64,000 nt of DNA from Amycolatopsis sp. WQ 127309 (GCF_023023025.1 NZ_CP095481.1:8011001-8075000), one strand, 5' to 3'. Counted from the first letter of the stretch, positions 26,060-34,578 are shown. Numbers and translations: made by a program. The notes: generated by a model not told the origin, from the sequence alone.

Positions 26060-26752
26060 ATGAGTGCAGACGTTGCAGATGCGGTCACAGGCGTGAGCCT
26101 GGCTTCGGCGCTGGAGCGAATCAGCCGCCCCGCGCCGCGAAAGCCGGCTCCGCGACCGGTCACCCCGGAAATGTGCATGGTGAACGTCGACCACCGGCTG
26201 CGCATTGTCTCGGCCAGCATGGAATTCTTCCGCGTGTTCGAGCGCACTTCCGACGGCGTCACCGGCACCAGCCTGTGCGACCTGCTCCACCCCAGCGTGC
26301 GGGACAAGGTCGAGCAGCAGCTCCGGCTGCTGGTGCGCGGTGAGCGCACCCGCTTCGCCGAGCGGATCCTGGTCATGCGGGAGAACGGCACGACGCTCAG
26401 CGGCGATTTCCTGGGCTCGACCGTGCACAGCGTCGGCGACCGGCTCGACAGCCTCACCGTGGTTTTCCGGCCGGACAAGTCCGACCGGGACAACCAGGTC
26501 GCCGTCACGCGGAAGAAAATCCTGACCGAGATGGACGCCCGCATTCTCGAGGGCGTCGCGTCGGGTGTTTCGACGATTCAGCTGGCGGCCAATCTCTACA
26601 TGAGCCGGGGCGGCGTCGAATACCACGTGACGACGCTGCTGCGGAAGATGAAGGTGAAGAACCGCCCCGCGCTGATCTCGAAGGCCTATTCCATGGGCAT
26701 CTTCGGGGTCGGTTCCTGGCCGCCGCGCGCGCTGCCGGACTTCGTCCGGTGA
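26060..26752 (+). CDS. PAS-LuxR regulator (PimM/NysRIV/AmphRIV type)
   Basis: A 230-aa regulator. A PAS sensor domain (residues about 35-140; MVNVDHRLRIVSASMEFFRVFE, RFAERILVMRENGTTLSGDFLGSTV) is followed by a LuxR HTH (ILEGVASGVSTIQLAANLYMSRGGVEYHVTTLLRKMKVKNRPALI). The C-terminal end (SKAYSMGIFGVGSWPPR) closely fits the polyene PAS-LuxR family, which ends similarly. These activators bind 16-nt operators of the form CTVGGGAWWTCCCBAG in polyene clusters. ATG 26060 has AGAGAGG 9 nt upstream. This gene is one of the best single markers that the cluster makes a polyene. Confidence 0.93.
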   Translation: MSADVADAVTGVSLASALERISRPAPRKPAPRPVTPEMCMVNVDHRLRIVSASMEFFRVFERTSDGVTGTSLCDLLHPSVRDKVEQQLRLLVRGERTRFAERILVMRENGTTLSGDFLGSTVHSVGDRLDSLTVVFRPDKSDRDNQVAVTRKKILTEMDARILEGVASGVSTIQLAANLYMSRGGVEYHVTTLLRKMKVKNRPALISKAYSMGIFGVGSWPPRALPDFVR

Positions 26753-27085
26753 CACGCCGGTGGTGACGGGCCGGACCGGTGACGCCGAGGGCGGGCCGCA
26801 GGCGCACTCGCGAGACGGGTGGGCGTGCGGCCCGCTTCGCTGTGTCAACCGGGACTTCGTTCCGGGCCGGGGGCTCCGCCACCCGGGACCCCCGAAAGCG
26901 GTTGTCTCCGGACGCCCGATGTTGGCTCGTGACCCGGGTCACCGCCCTGGTGTGGCTTTATGTGGCTTTACCCGCTGGTCACACGGCGTCCCCGAGTGGG
27001 CACGGATCAGAGTGTTTTGGCTGCACAAGGTGACAGTCCGCCGGTCATCTGATGGTAACGGTTCGATACTCCTCGAGATCGGGTC
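26753..27085. promoter_or_regulatory. Intergenic region with operator-like elements upstream of the PTS operon
   Basis: No convincing gene lies here. It holds the perfect 14-bp palindrome GTGACCCGGGTCAC (26929-26942) and, 8 bp later, the exact tandem repeat TGTGGCTTTA TGTGGCTTTA (26951-26970). The 10-bp period places both copies on one helix face. These are good candidates for binding sites of the sugar-responsive repressor of the operon, or for a cluster boundary element. Confidence 0.45.
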
Positions 27086-27114
27086 TTGCAAACACAGGCG
27101 AACACAGGCAATAT
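27086..27114 (+). promoter_or_regulatory. Promoter of the PTS operon with tandem operator repeats
   Basis: TTGCAA (27086-27091) and CAATAT (27109-27114) are spaced 17 nt, a good -35/-10 pair. The spacer and the -10 contain AACACAGGCG AACACAGGCA (27091-27110), two near-identical 10-bp repeats. A repressor bound there would block RNA polymerase. DeoR-family repressors often bind short direct repeats, and the DeoR gene at 9364 is the obvious candidate. Confidence 0.55.
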
Positions 27115-27152
27115 CACTCAAACCAAAGAGGTTCCGGCGGAGGTGTACTGAA

Positions 27153-28088
27153 GTGTTCGTGACTCTGACGGCGAACCCGAGCGTCGACCGCACGGTCGAG
27201 GTCGACCGGCTGAACCGGGGCGGCCTCCACCGCGCTTCGGGCGCCAGTGTGCAGCCGGGTGGAAAAGGCATCAACGTGGCGCGTGCCTTGGTGCGCAACG
27301 GACTCAAGGCCCGTGCGGTGGTTCCCGCCGGCGGCGCCGAAGGCGACCAGCTGATCAGCTTGCTCGAGGATTACAACATCGACGTGGTCCGGGTTCGCAC
27401 GGAAGAGTCCGTGCGCAGCAACATCAGCGTCGTCGAGCCGGACGCCACCGTGACGAAGGTGAACGAGATCGGCCCGCACCTCACGGGGCGGGAGATCGAA
27501 ACCCTGTGCGACGTCCTGCTGGCCAACGTGGCCGACGCGGAATGGGTTGTGGCGGCGGGAAGTCTGCCGCCTGGTGTGAACGAGGACTTCTACGCGGAGC
27601 TGATCGCGCGCCTGGCCCCCAGCGGGGTCCGGGTCGTCGTCGACACCAGCGGCCCGGCGTTCCGGACGTCGGTGAAAGCCGGGCCGGCGTTGGTGAAGCC
27701 GAACCTCGACGAGCTCGAGGAAGCGGTCGACCGTCAGCTCGACACGGTGCGGGACGTCGTCGACGCCGCACAGGAACTGCGCTCTCTGGGCGCGGGCACG
27801 GTTTTGGCCAGTCTCGGCAGCAAAGGTGCCGTGCTGGTCGAAGACGCGGGGATCTGGTGCGCCAACGCATCGGCCGAACCGCGCAGTTCGGTCGGAGCCG
27901 GCGACGCGATGCTCGCCGGTTTCCTGGCGGCAGGGGGGAGTGGCCCGCAAGCGCTGGCCACCGCCGTCGCCTGGGGTGCGGCCGCGGTGTCGCTCCCGGG
28001 AAGCACGATGCCGGGTCCCGAAGACGTGGGGGCACGACGAGTGCGGGTGGACCCGCATCCCGGCTGGGACGAGAAGATTCGCGAATAG
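27153..28088 (+). CDS. pfkB: PfkB-family hexose-phosphate kinase (1-phosphofructokinase type)
   Basis: A 311-aa ribokinase-fold kinase: N-terminal LTANPSVDRTVEVDRL, GGKGINVARAL for sugar binding, and the C-terminal ATP/catalytic signature SVGAGDAMLAGFL with the catalytic Asp. It matches 1-phosphofructokinase (FruK) or the minor 6-phosphofructokinase, yielding fructose-1,6-bisphosphate. GTG 27153 is backed by GGCGGAGG at 27136-27143. It is the first gene of a sugar PTS operon. With the alditol-phosphate dehydrogenase at 30076 making fructose-6-phosphate, this enzyme would complete hexitol entry to glycolysis. Confidence 0.9.
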   Translation: MFVTLTANPSVDRTVEVDRLNRGGLHRASGASVQPGGKGINVARALVRNGLKARAVVPAGGAEGDQLISLLEDYNIDVVRVRTEESVRSNISVVEPDATVTKVNEIGPHLTGREIETLCDVLLANVADAEWVVAAGSLPPGVNEDFYAELIARLAPSGVRVVVDTSGPAFRTSVKAGPALVKPNLDELEEAVDRQLDTVRDVVDAAQELRSLGAGTVLASLGSKGAVLVEDAGIWCANASAEPRSSVGAGDAMLAGFLAAGGSGPQALATAVAWGAAAVSLPGSTMPGPEDVGARRVRVDPHPGWDEKIRE

Positions 28089-28181
28089 CCCTGGGGCACC
28101 ACGCGAAGCGGCTCGCCCCGACCACCGCCATCCGGTGATGGCGAAACCCTCAAATCACCTTTCCAGAAGAGGAAGCCAACG

Positions 28182-29291
28182 ATGACAACCACCACGGAGA
28201 TCGACGACGAAACTCCGTCGAGGGCGGAACGCGCGCGGGTTTCGATCCAGCGCTTCGGCGGTCAGCTCGCGAGCATGGTCATGCCGAACATCGGGGCGTT
28301 CATCGCCTGGGGCCTGATCACCGCGTTGTTCATCCCGAGCGGGTGGACACCGAACGCGCACATCGCCGAGCTCGTCGACCCGATGATCAACTTCCTGCTG
28401 CCGGTCCTGATCGGTTACACCGGTGGCCGGCTGGTGCACGGCCAGCGCGGTGCGGTCGTGGGTGCGGTCGCGACGGTCGGCATCGCGGTCGGTGCCTCCA
28501 TCCCGATGTTCCTCGGCGCGATGATCGTCGGCCCGCTCGGTGGTTTCCTGATCAAGCTGTGGGACGACAAGGTCGGCAGCAAGACCGCGCCGGGCTTCAA
28601 GATGCTCGTCGACAACTTCAGCGCCGGCATCATCGGCGGCATCATGGCGGTGCTCGGCCTGCTGGGCATCGGCCCGGTCGTGCAGGGCATCACCAAGGGC
28701 CTCGGCAACGGCGTGCAGGCCCTGATCGACGCCCACCTGCTGCCGCTGGTCTCGATCATCGTCGAGCCGGCCAAGGTGCTGTTCCTCAACAACGCGATCA
28801 ACCACGGCGTGCTGAGCCCGCTGGGCGTCGCCGACGCGTTGAAGGACGGCAAGGCCATCGAATTCCTGATCGAGCCGAACCCCGGCCCCGGTCTCGGCAT
28901 CCTGCTGGCGCTGACGTTCTTCGGCGCCCGCAGCGCGCGGGCCACCGCGCCGGGCGCGATCGTCATCCAGTTCCTGGGTGGTATCCACGAGATCTACTTC
29001 CCGTACATCCTGGCCACCCCGCGCCTGATCCTGGCCGCGATCGCCGGTGGCGCCGCGGGTGTCGCGACGTTCGCGATCTTCGACGCCGGCCTGACGGCGA
29101 CGCCGTCGCCGGGCAGCATCATCGCGGTCCTCGCGGTGACGCCGAAGGGCGGTTACCTGGGCGTGGTCCTGGGTGTCCTGATCGCCGCGGCCGTATCGTT
29201 CATCGTCGCTGCGGCCTTGCTGAAGTTCGGCAAGGATGCCCGCAGGGAAGAACGGGAACTGGCCGTCGCCGAAGGCGGAGCGGTGGCTTGA
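28182..29291 (+). CDS. Mannitol-type PTS transporter, EIIC component
   Basis: A 369-aa integral membrane permease. The N-terminal part (QRFGGQLASMVMPNIGAFIAWGLITALFIPSGW, then LLPVLIGYTGGRLVHGQRGAVVGAVATVG and IPMFLGAMIVGPLGG) closely fits the IIC domain of the mannitol transporter MtlA, and LFLNNAINHG and FLGGIHEIYFPYIL follow. IIB and IIA are separate downstream genes here, unlike the fused E. coli MtlA. It would import and phosphorylate mannitol or a related hexitol. ATG 28182 has AGAGGAAG upstream. A hairpin (CGCCATC / GATGGCG, 28126-28143) lies between pfkB and this gene. Confidence 0.92.
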   Translation: MTTTTEIDDETPSRAERARVSIQRFGGQLASMVMPNIGAFIAWGLITALFIPSGWTPNAHIAELVDPMINFLLPVLIGYTGGRLVHGQRGAVVGAVATVGIAVGASIPMFLGAMIVGPLGGFLIKLWDDKVGSKTAPGFKMLVDNFSAGIIGGIMAVLGLLGIGPVVQGITKGLGNGVQALIDAHLLPLVSIIVEPAKVLFLNNAINHGVLSPLGVADALKDGKAIEFLIEPNPGPGLGILLALTFFGARSARATAPGAIVIQFLGGIHEIYFPYILATPRLILAAIAGGAAGVATFAIFDAGLTATPSPGSIIAVLAVTPKGGYLGVVLGVLIAAAVSFIVAAALLKFGKDARREERELAVAEGGAVA

Positions 29292-29325
29292 CGATCATCG
29301 TCGATCGAAGGAAGGAAGTGCGGTT

Positions 29326-29634
29326 GTGAGCAGCATCGAAGGCAAGGAAGTCAAGAAGGTCATCATCGCCTGCGACGCCGGGATGGGCAGCAGCGTGATG
29401 GTCGCGTCCCAGCTGGCCAAGCGGCTGAAGCCCTACTCGGTCAAGGTCGAGCACACGCCGGTCAACGAGATCCCGGGCGACGCCCAGGTCGTGCTCTGCC
29501 AGAGCACCCTCGTGAAGCGGGCCCGCAAGGCCAACACCACGGCGGTGATCCTCGGGTTCCAGAGCTTCCTGGGTGACCCGGTGTTCGACCAGGTCGAGCA
29601 GGCGATCCGGGACGGCGGTTCCCTTGCCGACTGA
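29326..29634 (+). CDS. PTS EIIB component, mannitol family
   Basis: A 102-aa cytoplasmic phosphocarrier with the phosphocysteine loop IACDAGMGSS (Cys16), typical of mannitol-family IIB, then VNEIPGDAQVVLCQSTL. It receives phosphate from EIIA and passes it to the sugar bound by EIIC. GTG 29326, with GGAAGGAAG upstream, is preferred over an earlier ATG at 29236 that would overlap the EIIC gene. It ends within the next gene's start region. Confidence 0.9.
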   Translation: MSSIEGKEVKKVIIACDAGMGSSVMVASQLAKRLKPYSVKVEHTPVNEIPGDAQVVLCQSTLVKRARKANTTAVILGFQSFLGDPVFDQVEQAIRDGGSLAD

Positions 29635-30079
29635 CGCTTCCATCCTCAGCGCCGAGTCGGTCCTCATCGGCTGCACCGCCCCCGACCAGGCCGACGCGAT
29701 CACGCAGGTCGGCCGGAAGCTCCTGGAGCTGGGGGCGGTGGAGCCGGGCTACCTCGACGCGATGCACGAGCGCGAACGCTCCGTCTCGACCTTCCTGGGC
29801 GAGGGCGTCGCGATCCCGCACGGCACCGACGAGTCCCGCCGCTTCGTGAAGCGGACCGCGCTCGCGATCCTCCAGTTCCCCGACGGGGTCGACTGGGACG
29901 GCAACGAGGTCCGGCTGTGCGTCGGCATCGCGGCCAAGGGATCCGAGCAGGTCGGCATCCTGTCCTCGCTCGCCCGGATCCTGATGGACGGCGAGCAGGT
30001 CCGGCAGCTGCGGGAAGCACCGGACGCCGAGACGATCTTGCGACTGTTGAACCAGATGGACGAGGAGTTCTCCGAATGA
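29624..30079 (+). CDS. PTS EIIA component, mannitol/fructose family
   Basis: A 151-aa phosphocarrier of the mannitol/fructose IIA fold with the phosphohistidine in GVAIPHGTDE (His66 from this start). TTG 29624 is preferred, overlapping the EIIB stop by 11 bp; an ATG at 29573 would overlap by 62 bp and adds no family sequence. It carries phosphate from HPr to EIIB. Its TGA overlaps the ATG of the dehydrogenase gene (ATGA), so the operon is tightly coupled. Confidence 0.87.
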   Translation: MPTDASILSAESVLIGCTAPDQADAITQVGRKLLELGAVEPGYLDAMHERERSVSTFLGEGVAIPHGTDESRRFVKRTALAILQFPDGVDWDGNEVRLCVGIAAKGSEQVGILSSLARILMDGEQVRQLREAPDAETILRLLNQMDEEFSE

Positions 30080-31134
30080 AGGTGGCACGTTTCTACGCGC
30101 CAGGTGACCTGCGGGTCGAAGACGCCGACGAGCCCAGCCCGGGCCCGGACGAGATCAAGATCCGGGTGCACAACACCTCGACGTGCGGCACGGACCTGAA
30201 GATCTTCCGCCACGGGCACCACCACATCGACCCGCCGCGCGTGATCGGGCACGAGATCGCCGGCGAGGTCGTCGAGACCGGCGCGAACGTCTCCGGCTGG
30301 GAGTCGGGCGACCGCGTGCAGGTCATCGCCGCGATCCCGTGTGGTGAGTGCAAGCAGTGCCTCAAGGGCCTGCAGCAGGTGTGTCCGAACCAGCTGTCGA
30401 TGGGTTACCACTTCGACGGCGGCTTCGCCGAGTACATGATCGTGCCGAAGCAGGTCCTCAAGGTCGACGGCGTCAACCGGATCCCGGAGGGCGTCAGCTA
30501 CGCGGAGGCCTCGGTCGCCGAGCCGCTGGCGTGTGTCCTCAATGGACAGAGCTTCGCGCAGGTCGGCGAGGGTGACGTCGTCGTGGTCGTCGGCGCCGGC
30601 CCGATCGGCTGCCTGCACGTGCGGCTCGCCCGCGCCAAGGGCGCGTCGGCCGTCTACCTGGTCGAGCTGAACCGCGGCCGGCTCGACATGGCCGCCGAGC
30701 TGGTCAAGCCCGACGCCGCGATCTGCGGTGCCGAGGAGGACCCGGTCGCGAAGGTCCTCGAGCTCACCGGTGGCGACGGCGCGGACGTGGTCATCACGGC
30801 CGCCGCGGCGGGCAAGGCCCAGGAGGACGCGCTCAAGATGACCGCGCGCCGCGGCCGGATCAGCTTCTTCGGCGGCCTGCCGAAGGACAACCCGATCATC
30901 GCGTGCGACTCGAACCTGGTGCACTACCGCGAGCTGACCATCTACGGCGCCAACGGGTCCAGCCCCGAGCACAACCGCCAGGCGCTCGAGCTGATCTCGT
31001 CGGGCAAGGTCCCGGTCGACGACCTGATCACCCACCACCTCCCGCTCTCGGACGTGCTGAAGGCGATCGACATCGTCAGCAGCGGCGAGGCGATCAAGGT
31101 GACGATCGAGCCGGGCGCGGCCGTCCCCGCGTGA
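30076..31134 (+). CDS. Zinc-dependent alditol(-phosphate) dehydrogenase (MDR family)
   Basis: A 352-aa medium-chain dehydrogenase: catalytic zinc ligand in STCGTDLK (Cys37), GHEIAGEV, the structural-zinc cysteines in IPCGECKQCLKGLQQVC, and the NAD-binding loop VVVGAGPIGCLHVRLA. It resembles sorbitol and galactitol-1-phosphate dehydrogenases. In this operon it probably oxidises the PTS product, such as mannitol-1-phosphate, to a ketose phosphate, replacing the usual MtlD. The exact substrate is inference. Confidence 0.88.
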   Translation: MKVARFYAPGDLRVEDADEPSPGPDEIKIRVHNTSTCGTDLKIFRHGHHHIDPPRVIGHEIAGEVVETGANVSGWESGDRVQVIAAIPCGECKQCLKGLQQVCPNQLSMGYHFDGGFAEYMIVPKQVLKVDGVNRIPEGVSYAEASVAEPLACVLNGQSFAQVGEGDVVVVVGAGPIGCLHVRLARAKGASAVYLVELNRGRLDMAAELVKPDAAICGAEEDPVAKVLELTGGDGADVVITAAAAGKAQEDALKMTARRGRISFFGGLPKDNPIIACDSNLVHYRELTIYGANGSSPEHNRQALELISSGKVPVDDLITHHLPLSDVLKAIDIVSSGEAIKVTIEPGAAVPA

Positions 31135-31170
31135 GCGGTGAGGGCCCGAACCCCAAGGAGGCGACCAACG

Positions 31171-32838
31171 GTGGTTGACGAACTGCGCGGCAACCCGGCG
31201 AGCCCGGGCGCGGCCGCCGGGCCGGTGGTGCGGCTGACGCCGCCCCCGGTCCTGCCGGAGCACTGGGACACGCCGTCGGCTCCCGAAGAGGAGCTGGCGG
31301 CGGCGACCGAAGCGCTCGACGCGGCGGTGGCGGACCTGGAGAAGCGCGCGGCGACGGTTTCGGGCGAGTCCAAGTCCATCATGGACACCCAGATCATGAT
31401 GGCGCAGGACCCGACGCTGCGGACCGGGATCCAGGAGGGGGTGGCCGCCGGCCGCCCCGCCGCCTGGGCGATCCGCGACGCGTTCGGCAAGCACGTGGCC
31501 GCGCTGGAGGCCATCGGCGGCTACCTCGGTGAGCGGGCGGCCGACCTGATCGACATCCGGGACCGGGCGATCGCCGCCGCGCTGGGGCTGGCCCAGCCCG
31601 GCATCCCGGACGTCGACGGCACGTTCGTCCTCGTCGGCCAGGACATCGCGCCGGCCGACACGGTGCTGCTCGACCCGGCGAAGGTGCTCGGCATCGTCAC
31701 CGAGAAGGGCGGCCCGACCAGCCACACGGCGATCGTCGCCCGCGCACTCGGGATCCCGGCGGTGGTCGGCTGCGCCGGCGCCGCGGGCCTGGCGGACGGG
31801 CAGCGGATCGCGGTGGACGGCGGGCGTGGCACGGTCGTCGTCGACCCGACGGACGACTACGTCCGGCAGGTCGAGGCGGAAGCGGCGTCGCTGAAGGAGA
31901 AGCTGGCGGCGCACAGCGGCCCCGGCGCCACCGCGGACGGCCACCCGGTCAAGCTGCTGCTCAACGTCGGCAGCGCCGGCGGGGTGGAGCAGGACGCGGC
32001 GGCCGACGCCGAGGGTGTCGGGCTCTTCCGCACCGAGTTCCTGTTCCTGGACCGCACGGAGGCCCCGACGGTCGAGGAACAGCGGGCGGCCTACGGCGAG
32101 GTGCTGCGCGGGTTCGGCGGCCGGCCGGTCGTCATCCGCACGCTGGACGCCGGCGCCGACAAGTACATCCCGTTCGCCAACACCGAGGACGAGCCGAACC
32201 CGGCGCTGGGCGTGCGCGGCTACCGCGTCGGCGTCCGCAACCCGGGGCTGCTCACCGCGCAGCTGGAGGCGATCAGCCTGGCGGCGGCCGACCACGAGGC
32301 CGACGTGCGGGTGATGGCGCCGATGATCGCCACGCCGGCGGAGGCCGCGGCGTTCCGCGACCTCGCCCGCGAGCACGGGATCGGTCAGGCCGGTGTGATG
32401 ATCGAGGTGCCGGCCGCGGCGATCCGGGCGGCGGACATCCTGGCGGAGGTCGACTTCGTCAGCATCGGCACCAACGACCTTTCGCAGTACACCTACGCCG
32501 CGGACCGGATGCTGGGTGAGCTGGGGGACCTGCTCGACCCCTGGCAGCCGGCGTTGCTGGCGCTCGTGGCGAACGTCGCGGCGGCGGCCAAGGAGGCCGG
32601 CAAGTCCGCCGGCATCTGCGGCGAGGCGGCCAGCGACCCGGGCTTGGCCCCGGTGTTCGCCGGCCTGGGCATCACCAGTCTGTCGATGTCGGTGTCCGCG
32701 GTCCCCGCGGTCCGCGCCGCGTTGAAGGACTACACCCTCGAACAGTGCGAAGCCCTCGCCCGCGAGGTGCTTTCCGCGTCCGACGTGCCGACGGCGCGCC
32801 GGATCGCGGAGGAGTTCTCCGCCAAGACGGCCGGCTGA
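31171..32838 (+). CDS. ptsI: PTS enzyme I (phosphoenolpyruvate-protein phosphotransferase)
   Basis: A 555-aa enzyme I. The phosphohistidine domain carries GGPTSHTAIVARALGIPAVVG (His185). The PEP-binding barrel carries GVGLFRTEFLFLDR, IRTLDAGADKYIPF, GTNDLSQYTYAADR and AGICGEAASDP with the catalytic Cys483. It starts the phosphate relay for all PTS sugars. AGGAGG at 31155-31160 supports GTG 31171. Enzyme I and HPr are normally single-copy general components, so their presence inside a biosynthetic cluster is notable. Confidence 0.96.
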   Translation: MVDELRGNPASPGAAAGPVVRLTPPPVLPEHWDTPSAPEEELAAATEALDAAVADLEKRAATVSGESKSIMDTQIMMAQDPTLRTGIQEGVAAGRPAAWAIRDAFGKHVAALEAIGGYLGERAADLIDIRDRAIAAALGLAQPGIPDVDGTFVLVGQDIAPADTVLLDPAKVLGIVTEKGGPTSHTAIVARALGIPAVVGCAGAAGLADGQRIAVDGGRGTVVVDPTDDYVRQVEAEAASLKEKLAAHSGPGATADGHPVKLLLNVGSAGGVEQDAAADAEGVGLFRTEFLFLDRTEAPTVEEQRAAYGEVLRGFGGRPVVIRTLDAGADKYIPFANTEDEPNPALGVRGYRVGVRNPGLLTAQLEAISLAAADHEADVRVMAPMIATPAEAAAFRDLAREHGIGQAGVMIEVPAAAIRAADILAEVDFVSIGTNDLSQYTYAADRMLGELGDLLDPWQPALLALVANVAAAAKEAGKSAGICGEAASDPGLAPVFAGLGITSLSMSVSAVPAVRAALKDYTLEQCEALAREVLSASDVPTARRIAEEFSAKTAG

Positions 32839-32874
32839 CGCGTCACAGCTTTCTCCACGAGATGGGAATCGGGA

Positions 32875-33159
32875 ATGTCCAGTAAAAAGGTGGTAATCGG
32901 CTCGCCCGTCGGGCTGCACGCGCGTCCGGTCAAGCTGCTCGTCGAGGCCGCGGGCCGGCAGCCGGTGCCGGTGAAGATCGGCCGCACCGAGGACAAGCTG
33001 GTGGACGCCACCAGCATCCTGGGCGTCATGGCGCTCGGTGTCCGCGGCGGCGAAGAGGTGCTGATCTCGGCCGAGGGCGAAGGCGCCGACGCCGCCGTGA
33101 CGGAGATCGCCGAGCTGCTGGCGCGCGATCTCGACTCGGCCGAGCAGCCGGCCGGCTGA
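32875..33159 (+). CDS. ptsH: HPr phosphocarrier protein
   Basis: A 94-aa HPr with the active-site SPVGLHARPVKLL (His15, the usual position) and the regulatory-site region DATSILGVMALGVRGGEEV. It shuttles phosphate from enzyme I to EIIA. It is the last gene of the operon, 36 bp after ptsI, followed by three hairpins. Confidence 0.96.
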   Translation: MSSKKVVIGSPVGLHARPVKLLVEAAGRQPVPVKIGRTEDKLVDATSILGVMALGVRGGEEVLISAEGEGADAAVTEIAELLARDLDSAEQPAG

Positions 33160-33207
33160 CGTCGGTGGTCCGGCAGGCGACCCCCTGGTCTGCCGGCCCA
33201 CCGCCGC

Positions 33208-33315
33208 GCCGGAGTGTCACTCCGGCCCACGAACGCCGGTGAGCCGTCCTGGTCACTGTCCGGACGGCTCACCGGTCCCCACACCTGACACAGCCCGCCG
33301 GTTTCCCGGCGGGCT
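33208..33315. terminator. Three successive hairpins ending the PTS operon
   Basis: Three stems occur in a row: GCCGGAGTG with CACTCCGGC (33208-33226), GTGAGCCGTCC with GGACGGCTCAC (33239-33272), and AGCCCGCCGG with CCGGCGGGCT, loop TTTC (33292-33315), the last followed by TT. The third has the clearest intrinsic-terminator form. It separates ptsH from the convergent aminotransferase gene, whose stop is at 33325. Confidence 0.75.
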
Positions 33316-33324
33316 TTCGTCGTC

Positions 33325-34383
33325 TCAGTTGCTGCCGTAGAACTCCGCGACGCGGTCCACTATGAAGTCCTGGTCGCTCTCCTCCAGGCCGACGTAGGTC
33401 GGCAGGTAGAAGCCCTGGGCGGCCAGGCGGGCCGCGTTCAGCTCCGGCCACTTCGGGTCGAGGTACATCGGCTGACGGCTCATCGGCTGGAAGAACAGCC
33501 GCGTCTCGACGCCGGCGGCGCTCAGGTGGGCACGCAGCTCGTCACGGCCCTCGGCCAGCAGGTCGTACATCCACAGGACGTCTCGGCCGGGCATGCGGGT
33601 GATCCCGGGGATGCCGGAAAGCCGTTCGTCGTACTGCTTTTCGATCCGGGACCGCAGCTCGAGGATCTCGTCGATCCGCTCCACCTGGGCCAGCGCGACA
33701 CCGGCCTGCAGGTTGGTCATCCGGAAGTTGTAGGCCAGCTTCTTGTGGACGAAGTCGTGGGCCTTGCTGAAGGCCATGCCGCGCAGGTGCTTCATCTGCT
33801 CGGCCAGCCGCGCGTCGTTCGTCAGGCAGATGCCGCCCTCGCCGGATGAGATGATCTTGTTGGCGTACAAGGAGAAGCACGCGATGTCGCCGACCGGGCG
33901 GACGCCGTGGGCCTCGGCCGAGTCCTCGACGACCCGCAGGTTGTACTGGTAGGCGAGGTCCATGATCGCGTCCATGTCGCAGCGCCGGCCGTAGATGTGC
34001 ACCGGCATGATCGCCTTGGTGCGCGGCGTGATCTTCGACTCCAGGAGTGCGACGTCGATGTTGAGGTCGTCGCCGCAGTCGACGAAGACCGGCGTGGCGC
34101 CGGTGTAGGTGACCGCCCAGGCCGACGCGATCATGGTGAACTCCGGCACCAGCACCTCGTCGCCGGGCCCGATACCGAGCGCGCGCAGGGCGAGGGTGAG
34201 CGCCGTCGTCCCGGAGGAGCAGGCGACGCCGTGGCCCTGGCCGTTCCAGTCGGCGAAGGACTCCTCGAACCGCTGCACGAACGGGCCCTGGGAGGAGATC
34301 CAGCCCGTCGTCACCGCTTCGGTGACGTAGTAGATCTCACGGCCGGTGAGATGGGGCTGGGAGACGGGATATCGGAATGCCAT
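33325..34383 (-). CDS. GDP-sugar aminotransferase (mycosamine/perosamine synthase; NysDII/AmphDII type)
   Basis: A 352-aa DegT/DnrJ-type PLP enzyme: YPVSQPHLTGREIYYVTEAVTTGWISSQGPFVQRFEE at the N-terminus, CSSGTTALTLALRALGIGPGDEV, VEDSAEAHGV, and the Schiff-base lysine in LYANKIISSGEGG (Lys176). The group includes GDP-perosamine synthase and the mycosamine aminotransferases. It would aminate a GDP-keto-6-deoxymannose made by the divergent dehydratase. Amination at C3 gives mycosamine and at C4 perosamine; sequence inspection alone cannot decide. ATG 34383 is backed by GAGG on the minus strand. The glycosyltransferase partner is not in this window. Confidence 0.9.
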   Translation of the reverse strand: MAFRYPVSQPHLTGREIYYVTEAVTTGWISSQGPFVQRFEESFADWNGQGHGVACSSGTTALTLALRALGIGPGDEVLVPEFTMIASAWAVTYTGATPVFVDCGDDLNIDVALLESKITPRTKAIMPVHIYGRRCDMDAIMDLAYQYNLRVVEDSAEAHGVRPVGDIACFSLYANKIISSGEGGICLTNDARLAEQMKHLRGMAFSKAHDFVHKKLAYNFRMTNLQAGVALAQVERIDEILELRSRIEKQYDERLSGIPGITRMPGRDVLWMYDLLAEGRDELRAHLSAAGVETRLFFQPMSRQPMYLDPKWPELNAARLAAQGFYLPTYVGLEESDQDFIVDRVAEFYGSN

Positions 34384-34435
34384 CAGGTCCTCGCATGCCT
34401 CGGCTACCGGAAAGCTGCAGGATGGACCCGCTGAA

Positions 34436-34451
34436 GACGGGAAATCACCAG
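34436..34451. promoter_or_regulatory. Candidate PAS-LuxR operator in the aminotransferase/dehydratase divergent region
   Basis: GACGGGAAATCACCAG matches 13 of 16 positions of the PimM-type consensus CTVGGGAWWTCCCBAG as I recall it. The mismatches are the first two bases and one C in the right arm. It lies between the divergent aminotransferase and dehydratase genes, where the PAS-LuxR protein encoded at 26060 would be expected to act. Confidence 0.45.
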
Positions 34452-34578
34452 TAGTTGCCGATGGGGGCACGGATTGTCCAATGTTTTCCAGGGCGGGGCG
34501 GGTGTGTGATCGAGCGGATCAGCGGCGGTGCCGGGCGGCCGCGAGCACGGCCGGTTGGCCGGTGAACGTGGGAGAGCT

